Positions 1 to 6,959 of a stretch of DNA of 12,868 nucleotides are shown here, one piece after another; the stretch's first letter is position 1, and every line of letters begins with the position of its first letter. A program made the position numbers and the translations under genes. The notes below the pieces were generated by a model, which saw only the letters and a list, made by a program, of their open reading frames with translations, was not told the origin of the DNA and did not search any database. The stretch is from Gracilaria caudata (lineage: Eukaryota > Rhodophyta > Florideophyceae > Gracilariales > Gracilariaceae): the NCBI GenBank assembly GCA_030374735.1, contig JASCIV010000751.1:1-12868 (forward strand), written 5' to 3'.

Positions 1-258
1 ACTCGCATCGTGTCAGGCTCTTGGGACAAAACGGTGCGTGTGTGGGACGCGGAAAGCGGCAACGCCGTCGGGCAGCCGCTCCGAGGTCACACATTTGGGG
101 TGAGTTGCGTTGCACTCAGCGCGGACGGCACTCGCATCGTGTCAGGCTCATACGACCACACGGTGCGTGTGTGGGACGCGGAAAGCGGCGCCGCAGTCCG
201 GCAGCCGCTCCAAGGTCACTCAGGTGTGGTGCAGCGCGTGGCAATAAGTGCGGACGGC
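1..258 (+). repeat. 129-bp tandem coding repeat (two WD40 blades)
   Basis: Two direct repeats, 1-129 and 130-258, share the same start (ACTCGCATCGTGTCAGGCTC) and an identical internal stretch of at least 30 bp around the TVRVWDAESG codons. The period of 129 bp is exactly 43 codons. Such identity, including silent sites, points to recent duplication or gene conversion of blades. Confidence 0.85.
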
Positions 259-546
259 AGCCACGTTGTGTCAGAGGACTCCGAAATGCAACGGCTTTGG
301 GTGTTGAGCGGCGGTGGCGGTGGGTGTGTGCTCACGTCATGTGACGCTGCGTGGAAGTGCACTATCGACGCGCTCGAGCTCACGTGGTCGCCAAGAAAAT
401 GGGAACCGTCACAGAGAGAGGTGCGCGAAGTCGCAGAGGACGGCTCCGAGATCGTGTTGGGCAGCTGTGCGCAAGGCTTGGGCAACGTCAACGGTGGTGA
501 TGTGTACTTCACGTCCTACTTTCGCTCGTGCCGTATTGTGCGCTGA
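1..546 (+). CDS. WD40-repeat protein, C-terminal part (5'-truncated by window edge)
   Basis: The frame is open from base 1 to a TGA at 544-546, so the gene begins outside the window. It encodes two full WD40 blades of the type S-x-DGTRIVSGS-x-D-x-TVRVWDAESG...GQPLRGH and a third degenerate blade (SHVVSEDSEMQRLWVLSG). Each blade is 43 residues long. WD40 arrays fold as beta-propellers that serve as protein-interaction platforms; the partner cannot be told from here. After the last blade come a Gly run and a tail of about 75 residues with a DAAW...IDALELTW segment that I do not recognise. The tail is duplicated in decayed form at about 785-890. The missing N-terminus could carry an effector domain, as in NACHT-WD40 or kinase-WD40 proteins, but nothing here shows that. 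Confidence 0.85.
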   Translation, partial: TRIVSGSWDKTVRVWDAESGNAVGQPLRGHTFGVSCVALSADGTRIVSGSYDHTVRVWDAESGAAVRQPLQGHSGVVQRVAISADGSHVVSEDSEMQRLWVLSGGGGGCVLTSCDAAWKCTIDALELTWSPRKWEPSQREVREVAEDGSEIVLGSCAQGLGNVNGGDVYFTSYFRSCRIVR

Positions 547-784
547 TCCCACAAGAGGCCATCTTTTCGTACGCCTCGCGCCAGTCACCGTCGCCGGCCA
601 CAGAACCTCACATCCTCCACACCGCAAGTTGCATCACTGTCGCATGCATGCATTCCTGCCACCGCTCTTCTTGCCACGACCGTTGGGGGTTTAGTGTTGC
701 GGCTGGTTCACCATGCTCTGGTGCTCACGTCTGCCTGCTGTAGGACATGATCGGCATGATCGTTGTCTGGAACACATAAGCATG
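547..784. other. No gene seen downstream of the WD40 gene
   Basis: No convincing coding region, RNA gene or poly(A) AATAAA was found in this stretch. It contains a short alternating GCATGCATGCAT run at about 643-654. It presumably holds the 3' UTR of the WD40 gene and spacer. Confidence 0.4.
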
Positions 785-890
785 GGTATGTGCTCACTCA
801 CGTGACGCAGAGTGGCAGCGCGCCATCGACGAGCTCGAGCTCCCGTGGTTCACGCTACACGACTGGAATCGACGTAAGCGAGAGGTATAG
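785..890 (+). pseudogene. Decayed copy of the WD40 protein's C-terminal tail
   Basis: The DNA from about 785 resembles 322-405 in the intact gene: both contain TGTGCTCAC, GTGACGC, then a Trp codon and an ATCGACG..CTCGAGCTC core. In frame from 804 it reads DAEWQRAIDELELPW, matching DAAWKCTIDALELTW in the intact gene, and it continues to a TAG at 888-890. Just upstream, a 1-nt deletion relative to the intact copy breaks the frame. No WD40 blades precede it, so this is a fragment, not a second gene. It suggests that the locus once held tandem WD40 genes. Confidence 0.6.
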
Positions 891-2043
891 ACGGCATGCG
901 CGACGTCACCGCCTTGCGGTGCCGCGCGGGGGCAGCTTGTCTCTTGCGCCCGGCTCGGCCGTGTAATCCTTGGCGCCGCTGTCATCGTCCGGCTTGGAGG
1001 CACCGCATCGCGTGGCGGGGCCGCGCTCAGTGATGGCGAGTCGACGCCGCTGCGGTATCGGGCGGCTGGATGTCGGAGCCCGGGCTTCGACACCTCCTAA
1101 CGCGCCGCCGACGGGCGGCAGGCCGTTGGGCACGCGTTTTGGTGGCGCGTAGCCGCTCACGTATGCTTCATGGCGCGTATGGGACGCATGTCGGAAACGG
1201 TTGTGCCACTGCGTTGGCAAGCCTCGGGCGCCCCGTCTTGGATGGACGTAGCTTCCGTGCCGGGGCTCACTGATGAGCTGCAACGCGCGTTTTGGCTGCG
1301 CGCGGTCGAAACGCGTGATGCTGGTGTGTGGTGTGTCTCTCGGAACGAGAACGAAGGAGAGGCACACGCTTCCCGTCGTTGCCCGCGTCGGCGAACAACG
1401 CCTCCGCAGTTCCAGCCATGTTGCCAAACACATTGTACACGCGTGCACGCGTGCACGCGTGCAACGCGTACACACAACGTGCGAACGGTGCCGAATGCCC
1501 GCAGATCAAACGCAGCTCGCGACGTATCTATCTATGAAGGGTACCGTCGTACGTATGTAAAGTTACGACTGCAACGCCCCACAGCGCTCTGGCTCGCACC
1601 TTCATCAAAGGACTGTATTTCAGCTGACAGCGCGGCCGTTAAACGCCGACGTTGGCTAAAGCTTTACTCTCCACACAAACGCAGGCTGCGGCCGCGTTGT
1701 GAAACGCTGCTTTCCATATTTACAGAAATGAAGGTCCCTTTCGTTCGTTCATCATCAGCCGCGCCTCACGCTCTTGCCCTGCTGTAAACGCCACCGCAAC
1801 CGCCGCCCCATCAATGCCATCAACGTCAAGTCCGCACCCATCGCGCTGCTATTCAATCGCGCTCCATCCTACGCAGCGCTGCCGCTCCGGCAGTCAAACA
1901 CTGTGCAAGCCCATCACACATCAACCTCATCCACGCCATCACGAACATCAAGCTTCCCCACTACGCTGCCATCGCCTGTACCATCCACTTCGACCTTAGA
2001 ACAGCGTCTCGGTGTGCGAACGCCTTCACCCAAACGCATTCGC
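891..2043. other. GC-rich stretch without a convincing gene
   Basis: Several long frames overlap on both strands here, for example about 189 codons on minus at 906-1475 and an ATG-initiated 205-codon frame on plus at 1170-1787. Their products are Arg/Thr/His-rich with no recognisable domain. Low stop-codon density from high GC explains them well enough that I do not call a gene. The plus frame 1170-1787 is the best candidate if one is expressed. Confidence 0.4.
1434..1476. repeat. Alternating purine-pyrimidine tract with ACGCGTGC x3
   Basis: From 1434 to 1463 the sequence strictly alternates pyrimidine and purine. After one step out of phase at 1463/1464 it alternates again to 1476. Inside are three tandem ACGCGTGC units (1439-1462) and a further AACGCGTAC. 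Such GC/AC alternation is the classic substrate for left-handed Z-DNA. ACGCGT is also the core site of MBF/E2F-type factors in fungi, though no function is shown here. Confidence 0.65.
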
Positions 2044-2586
2044 TTACTCGAACGCCCTCGCTCGGTGCAACGCCCTCGTTTCCTCGAACGCCCTCGCTTC
2101 GACGAACGCTCGCGCTTCCTTGAACGCCCTCGCTCCCTCGAACGCCCCCGCCCCTGAGGCGGTAGTGAACACCAACGTTCTTGCACCTTCGTAACATCCT
2201 CGTCCCTTTCCGTCTCCATCGTATTTCGCGTGTCCTCGCGGCTGCTCGTTTGCTGCACCAAATCCCCGACGTGCTCGCTGCTGCGCACGTCGTGCAGTAT
2301 CGGGTATCTGTCTCCCCCGAACGCTGGTTGCGCCTTCCATCCCTCCCAGTCCCAGTAGTACTTGTGCGCACAACTGGTCAATGCGCGCCTTTGCCTTCTG
2401 GTTCAGTCGGTTCTGATCGCATTTGCACACCAGCACCTCCTGCGCTGTAACACCTCCCAAAACAAAAAGGCGTGGCCACTCAAGTAGCCAATCGTCGTAC
2501 CTTATGCCGCTTGACAAGTTCTTCATTGACGTATTTTTCGTCCACGCTTTTGCTTCCATCGCAGTACCCCGGTGCGACCAATGCAT
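2044..2586 (-). CDS. Hypothetical protein with C-terminal Ala/Arg/Glu hexapeptide repeats
   Basis: This is an ATG-initiated open frame of 180 codons ending in TAA (2046-2044). I do not recognise the family. The N-terminal two thirds has mixed, protein-like composition with several Trp residues (DDWLLEWPRLFVLGG) and two Cys (VCKCDQ). The C-terminal part repeats [E/K/V/H]-x-ARAF-like hexapeptides encoded by an 18-bp minisatellite, predicted helical and rich in Ala, Arg and Glu. It lies tandem to the upstream metallopeptidase-like gene, whose poly(A) signal is about 170 bp from this ATG. No TATA box or AATAAA was found for it. The absence of indels across the six 18-bp units fits coding, but other frames are open too, so the call is tentative. 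Confidence 0.4.
   Translation of the reverse strand: MHWSHRGTAMEAKAWTKNTSMKNLSSGIRYDDWLLEWPRLFVLGGVTAQEVLVCKCDQNRLNQKAKARIDQLCAQVLLGLGGMEGATSVRGRQIPDTARRAQQRARRGFGAANEQPRGHAKYDGDGKGRGCYEGARTLVFTTASGAGAFEGARAFKEARAFVEARAFEETRALHRARAFE
2047..2156. repeat. 18-bp minisatellite, six units
   Basis: The core AACGCCCTCG (variants AACGCTCGCG and AACGCCCCCG) recurs at 2051, 2069, 2087, 2105, 2123 and 2141, an exact 18-bp period with substitutions but no indels. On minus in the frame of 2044-2586 it reads as Ala-Arg-Ala-Phe-Glu-type hexapeptides; on plus it reads LERPRF-type hexapeptides; a third minus frame reads KRGRSR-type. Confidence 0.85.
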
Positions 2587-2754
2587 TCAGCGACACATCA
2601 AATCTACCCCATCCATCATCAGCAATTTTTGAAACTCCTCACCTCTGCCTGCTTTCTTCGTTAAAACTTTTAGTGCTAATCCAGTGTCCGCGTGGAGAAC
2701 AAGTGAACGGCTCGAACTCTCTGCCTAGCTAGTGCGTGACTTTGCATCTCCGCT

Positions 2755-2760
2755 TTATTT
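2755..2760 (-). terminator. Poly(A) signal AATAAA of the metallopeptidase-like gene
   Basis: TTTATT on plus gives AATAAA on minus, about 85 nt past the TAA of 2845-3861. That is the usual range for a eukaryotic cleavage/polyadenylation hexamer in a short 3' UTR. Confidence 0.5.
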
Positions 2761-2844
2761 ATCCCGAAGATTTTTGGAGATGGAATCACACTGGAAGCAC
2801 TTTCAGATACGCAGATAACTCGTCATATCACTTTAATCATCCTT

Positions 2845-3861
2845 CTACGGACAAAAGTACTGTTCTTTGTGTTTGATTTTAAACTCGTTGTAGTTGTGAA
2901 TTTTGCCTCTGTTGTTTTTCAGTACCGCCACCATTCCTGCATCAGTTGTACCACACACTGATTGGATATCTCGAAGAGCAGCAGCTACGTTTCCTGAAAC
3001 GTTCATGGGGCCTTTCGGATCTCCCTTGCATTGATGTGCCCAGTACATCGCCCAGCCTTCGTTGAATGCAAAGCCGTGGTTAGTTATAGAGTCACACCTA
3101 TGGTCTTGGCATTCCTCACACTTGTACCTGTCTCTATCGTCACGAAAGTGTTGTTTATCGCCATCAAAACTGTTTCGGACAATATGGGCAAATTCGTGTC
3201 GAGCGAGTTCCAAGTCCCATTTGGTACTATTATTGGATATTATCTTATTGTAGTCGGTAAACGGTGCGCTTTTAACGCGCTCATCTACGAAGACGTCGAA
3301 GATCATCACATCAAAGCTTCCAAACCTTTTGATGTAATCCATCGCGGCATCATAAAAGGCCTGGTATGCAGTACATCGATGGTTATTCCTCTCAATAACT
3401 CCTACATCTTTGCTTGTCGTTCCATCGATATTAAGTTCTTCCCTATCAGGATAAATGATACGAAATCCTTTCCGGCCAACATCCGGGTGTGGAAACTCAT
3501 ATCGTAATTGGAGAAGAAAAACAGAGTCTATCCCTTGTGGCAACATGAGTGGAGCTCCACTGATTTCAAAATATCCATGAGCATTAGTTACGCCTGTTCC
3601 CAGAAAATTTCGCCTGAAACCAACTTCTTGAAAAAGATTCATTCTGGAGAACGGAATGCCTTTCTGGTTACAGATCAACCTACCCGAGATTGTAAAGTTC
3701 TTTCCACATTGAGGCAGAGCTTGTGACAAAATGAAAAGCTCGAAAAAGAGTGGGACCAAGTTCCAAAATGACATGATCGCGGTGAAACAAAAACAAGTTG
3801 ATATGAAGTTTGATACAAGCGTGCGCCAATGATAGCCTAGGCCGCAGGAGGACGAGGGCAT
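2845..3861 (-). CDS. Secreted protein: transthyretin-like domain fused to HEFAH zinc-metallopeptidase-like domain
   Basis: This is a single-exon frame of 338 codons. The first ATG is at 3861; an in-frame ATG at 3774 (Met30) would start directly on a hydrophobic signal peptide (residues about 30-50, ending ...SQALP). Residues about 52-140 match a transthyretin-like (TTL) fold: ISGRLIC, then a Thr-Asn-Ala-His-Gly-Tyr-Phe turn (TDxxGxF type) and a Lys-Gly-Phe-Arg-Ile-Ile-Tyr-Pro strand. Residues 222-226 are HEFAH, the HExxH zinc site, and NEGWAMYW at 267-274 offers Glu268 as a gluzincin-type third ligand. Nine Cys, including CEECQDHRC at 248-256, and N-x-S/T sites near 55, 211 and 287 fit a disulfide-bonded extracellular protein. 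It probably cleaves or binds peptides outside the cell; the substrate is unknown. TATA and AATAAA elements flank the frame. Fold assignments come from motifs only. Confidence 0.85.
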   Translation of the reverse strand: MPSSSCGLGYHWRTLVSNFISTCFCFTAIMSFWNLVPLFFELFILSQALPQCGKNFTISGRLICNQKGIPFSRMNLFQEVGFRRNFLGTGVTNAHGYFEISGAPLMLPQGIDSVFLLQLRYEFPHPDVGRKGFRIIYPDREELNIDGTTSKDVGVIERNNHRCTAYQAFYDAAMDYIKRFGSFDVMIFDVFVDERVKSAPFTDYNKIISNNSTKWDLELARHEFAHIVRNSFDGDKQHFRDDRDRYKCEECQDHRCDSITNHGFAFNEGWAMYWAHQCKGDPKGPMNVSGNVAAALRDIQSVCGTTDAGMVAVLKNNRGKIHNYNEFKIKHKEQYFCP

Positions 3862-3923
3862 ACCATCAATGACTGGAATGACACAATCAAGACTTGACGA
3901 TGATCAGTCCTAGAAAGCATCGG

Positions 3924-3931
3924 TTTAAATA
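3924..3931 (-). promoter_or_regulatory. TATA box (TATTTAAA) for the metallopeptidase-like gene
   Basis: TTTAAATA on plus is TATTTAAA on minus, about 63 bp upstream of the ATG at 3861. A start site about 30 bp downstream would leave a 5' UTR of roughly 35 nt and make the 3861 ATG the first in the message. Confidence 0.5.
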
Positions 3932-4050
3932 CGCGAGAAATGCACGCTAGTGGACATCCTCCCGCTGAGTTATTCTGGATGTCGGAATATGCACAAGAGT
4001 ATTTTGGGAGTTGTTGGAGGCCATTCATGCCCTATGACGTATGGAACGGG

Positions 4051-4655
4051 TCAGAATGTGAAGAATTTGAGAGTTTCTTCTTTAGCTTTTTCATGAATTG
4101 ATTGAAAACATTCCTTACTGATTACGTCAAAGCAAGATCGTGTGATTTTCCATATGAACGGAGCGTTAGCATGGCAGGCATTTCCAACAAAGTAGAATGC
4201 TTGAAGGTACGTGTACGAAGTGTGCTTTTCTTGAAGGAGAGAGGATACACTATGGCAGAATTGTGTGGGGCTGTATGAATGGTAGGCCGGAATAATGAGA
4301 GTTGGAGTGCTGATTGTTATCCAACAATATCGAACATCACGGAATAATGTGTTCGTTTCGAGAACCAATGCATTCGATGCTTGAATTAGCGCAGCATACG
4401 CCTTCAAGGTCTACGTGAGAAGAACAAGTCGGTGAGAGAAAACGTATTGTATTTAGTCGCCAGCTCAGCTGGACATCTCACGATGCTTTTCTGAATCGTA
4501 CGCAAAACGGTTACCTTCCACACACATTTTAAACGCTTTCTTTCTTTCGTAATCCGCAGAACTGCGTTGTTTTCATGTTCCGTGTCGCGTGACGACAGAC
4601 TTGAGAAAGAATACGTTCTATCGTTGCGAAACTTTCCAACCCCTATCTTCTGCAT
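4051..4655 (-). CDS. Possible two-exon hypothetical gene
   Basis: Exon 1 would run from an ATG at 4655 to 4515 (47 codons), ending at a donor AAG|GTAACC. The intron would be 4514-4411 (104 nt), with a CTAAA branch-like site and a long pyrimidine-rich tract before CACGTAG. Exon 2 would run 4410-4051 (119 codons plus stop). Both junctions are phase 0 and the exon 2 frame opens exactly after the TAG, which is why I favour splicing over two separate frames. The product of about 166 residues is basic in exon 1 and rich in aromatic and Cys residues in exon 2. I recognise no domain. An AATAAAAG element lies about 50 bp upstream of the ATG. The model competes with the plus-strand ORF at 4673. Confidence 0.3.
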
Positions 4656-4672
4656 CTCTTTTCTTCCGTGTC

Positions 4673-5092
4673 ATGGATGGCTATTCGTCTATCCGAGGAC
4701 TGCTTTTATTGATGTTAATGGCATCCCCCGCCCTGTCGTTAACGTTGACATGTTTGACGTCCCTCTTCGGGTCAGTGTGCATTTCTGAGAACGGAGTAAG
4801 TGCCGTTTGCGACATTGGAGTGTCATCCGCGGATAGGGAGCGTTGGGCTACTGTAATAGTAATCGTAGACGCAACTAATCCCAATCGAATGGCCGCAAAG
4901 GAAGGATTTGTATTTTGGGAAGAAGCTCTGGATTCACTCTCATGTGGATCTTATGGAGAAGCGAAATTTAGGAAACTAGTTCTGGAAGAAAGACATTTTT
5001 GTAGACTCGAAGGTGGAGCGATTGAAGTGCAAGACGGACTATTCTCTAGTTTTCCGTCAGGTTCTTTACTCAATCTTTCCTGCTTACCGTAG
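4673..5092 (+). CDS. Short ORF with signal peptide, hypothetical secreted protein
   Basis: This is an ATG-initiated frame of 139 codons. The first 26 residues (MDGYSSIRGLLLLMLMASPA followed by LSLTLT) form a textbook signal peptide: a short polar start, a Leu-rich core and small residues before a likely cleavage site. The mature part is acidic to neutral with several Cys and no domain I recognise. The frame extends upstream without an earlier ATG to about 4589. The start is only 18 bp from the opposite-strand ATG at 4655, so at most one of the two is probably correct as drawn. Its 3' third overlaps the exon-like minus frame at 4951-5382. Confidence 0.33.
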   Translation: MDGYSSIRGLLLLMLMASPALSLTLTCLTSLFGSVCISENGVSAVCDIGVSSADRERWATVIVIVDATNPNRMAAKEGFVFWEEALDSLSCGSYGEAKFRKLVLEERHFCRLEGGAIEVQDGLFSSFPSGSLLNLSCLP

Positions 5093-5382
5093 AGCATGAG
5101 AGGATGGATTCTATTTGGGTGCCAGAAACGGTCGTAGGACTTCAAAGTCTGAAAATTAAAGTTGTTGTTTCCATCGATCGCCATTCGTTTTATTTTGTCG
5201 GTGTTGTCTGCCAAGCACGAAAGAAAAGTAGATAGGCGCCCGTACTCTTGAATGCATGGACTCTCAAAAAGCCAAGGAGATGTTTTATTGTTCTCCAACG
5301 GACAAGTAATAAATGCAGTGCGATTTTGATCGGCTTGAAACCTGCCATCTTGGCTTGCTCGCAAAGCTGGCTTTCCTTTATG
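4951..5382 (-). other. Exon-like open frame, hypothetical
   Basis: The minus frame is open from just after a TAA at 5385-5383 to a TAA at 4951-4953, with no ATG near its start. The first two thirds read like an ectodomain (Cys-containing, one N-x-T site, CPLENNKTSPWLFESPC, then FWHPN), and a strong donor-like G|GTAAGC lies at 5088-5082. That fits an internal exon ending near 5088 better than a full gene. It sits directly downstream of the broken membrane-protein paralogue on the same strand but shows no similarity to it. Function unknown. Confidence 0.22.
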
Positions 5383-5403
5383 TTACAGAATTGCGACGGT
5401 ACC

Positions 5404-6166
5404 TTTTCTGCGATGCTGACACCTTAAGTACATGATTCCCACCTTCATCAATGGTTGATATCACAGGACCCCCGTGTGTACCGCATAGGTGGTTGTGATG
5501 CTCGCAATTTTTCCAAACGGCTTTCGTCAGAAATTGCCGAAATCTTCAGCACGGTACCACTTCGGCTCTCCGTAGGAAGCTTTGAAACTTTCAACAACCA
5601 CACAGAGACCATCAGTTTCTTCTTTGGTGCAATGAAGAAGAGGATTGGGATTTGGGTCTTCTGCTGAGACCCGTCGAACTCCGTCCAGAATATAATCGCT
5701 TAGTACACTAGTGTTGAGTTCCACAAGGTCGGTGGTAGAGCATCGTACCCTTTCCTCTTGGAAGATGTAGTTCCCAGCTCTTGTAGACGATATTCTTATC
5801 GCGGAAGTCATTTCACTTCATCGAAACGAAATCTTGTTCTATCAGTAACGCATTAGAACCACCACGACGATGAAATTCATCGACCGCAACACAACTTGGA
5901 TAAATGAAAGCCTTTCTTTGGGCGGGGTCACTGAGAAATGATGTAATGATTTCCAGAGCAAGCAAGACCAGTGGCGCTGAAATGAAGAAAAAGCCCACGC
6001 GGCGCTGATGACGACTGACGCCCACTTCGTTTCCTTTTCGCAACACTCGACACCCAAAGGAACTATTGAACCTGAGAGCGGCGTGAAATAACGCCAATTC
6101 TGCGAACGGCGAGGAAAAGGCGATGATGAGTCTGACATGTTGAGATTTGAGGGGTACCAAAACCAT
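5404..6166 (-). pseudogene. Broken paralogue of the three-TM membrane protein
   Basis: From an ATG at 6166 it reads MVLVPLKSQHVRLIIAF and stays alignable with the intact gene at 6960-8045 through both N-terminal membrane segments and the Cys-containing ectodomain. Lesions seen by alignment: the codon matching Cys118 of the intact protein is TGA (5815-5813); a 1-nt insertion follows near the LYRAGNY segment; another shift occurs after the LHC...GLCVVV segment, with a short in-frame insertion (KEE) nearby; a deletion of about 335 bp at about 5477 joins the MRY segment to the GDPVIST tail, removing the third membrane segment; and the stop codon is lost. Homology continues about 90 bp upstream of the ATG, so the whole locus was duplicated, not retrocopied. 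Confidence 0.85.
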
Positions 6167-6255
6167 GATTAGGCTCACAAGGCTTTGTGAGAGACTACTG
6201 TGACTCAAGTTTGGAGATTTCTCGAGCTCTTGCAATATCAGAAGGCTCGAGGCTA
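6167..6255 (-). promoter_or_regulatory. Upstream block shared with the intact paralogue
   Basis: Sequence just upstream of the pseudogene ATG aligns with the region upstream of the intact gene. The clearest shared piece is GGAGATTTCTCGAGCT (plus strand), at 6212-6227 here and 8096-8111 there, about 46 and 51 bp from the respective ATGs. It is 5' UTR or proximal promoter; no TATA box is evident. Confidence 0.45.
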
Positions 6256-6286
6256 ACACAACTCGCCGTCCAACCATACCTGACAC

Positions 6287-6959
6287 CCATTGCTGGAGTA
6301 AATATGTTTACATCTGTACCTGTAACAGTACAATGTACATGTAGGCGCGGGGGGAACGTGTCGTGCTGTAGTACGGACTGGTGAAGACGGTCGGAGACCA
6401 TTGTCAGTAATCAGGCGTGCCTCTTGTCATGAATATGTGCGAGCAAGTGCGCTTGTGATTTTCACTTCAGTTTTCTTAGTGGCACAGCACTGCTGGTGCG
6501 CCCTTATGTACAGGAGTGATTTATATCATCTTCGGGAACATGTCGATATCTGTACACCCAGTACACTGCCATTAAACGTGAATAACTAGTGTAGTAACAC
6601 ATATAGTGTCTTCAACACTATTTATGGTACCAAAAACTCACCACTGTCACGTGGTGAAGAAAACGCCGTGTTACTTTGATCAGGAGTAGAACTGCTTGAA
6701 ACGTGACACCGCCAAGTGACATGTTCAGAACTGCCTATCCTGCTAAAAAGCATATTCAAAGCATTTTGCTTCCAGTTGCACATTGTGGCAGTGAAGCTTG
6801 GAAATCTTCAGCAAAACCTACGAGTGTTCAAGGTAGAAATATATGACTTTGACATGATTGATCTTTATGAAAAGAGTTTTCGTGCCAATGCCACTCTATC
6901 CCTCACTTGAACAATATTCTTTTCGCCTTCAATGGCAAAAAATTCTGTATACTACAGAT
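6287..6959. other. Intergenic spacer, nothing coding seen
   Basis: No convincing gene. Two small hairpins are visible: AGTGT..ACACT around 6605-6619 and CACCAC/GTGGTG at 6639-6656. The frame on plus at 6716-6910 has no ATG start. No AATAAA was found downstream of the membrane-protein stop at 6960. Confidence 0.5.

Noticed and set aside
906..1475. A 189-codon minus frame, and overlapping 106- and 80-codon minus frames
   Set aside because: The long frames overlap each other in GC-rich DNA and give Arg/Thr/His-rich products without domains; low stop density explains them.
1170..1787. A 205-codon ATG frame on plus
   Set aside because: No recognisable domain, it crosses the Z-DNA-like repeat tract, and its composition follows local GC. 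Kept only as a note in the spacer entry.
6716..6910. A 64-codon plus frame downstream of the membrane-protein gene
   Set aside because: It starts at GTG with no ATG upstream in frame and has no domain.
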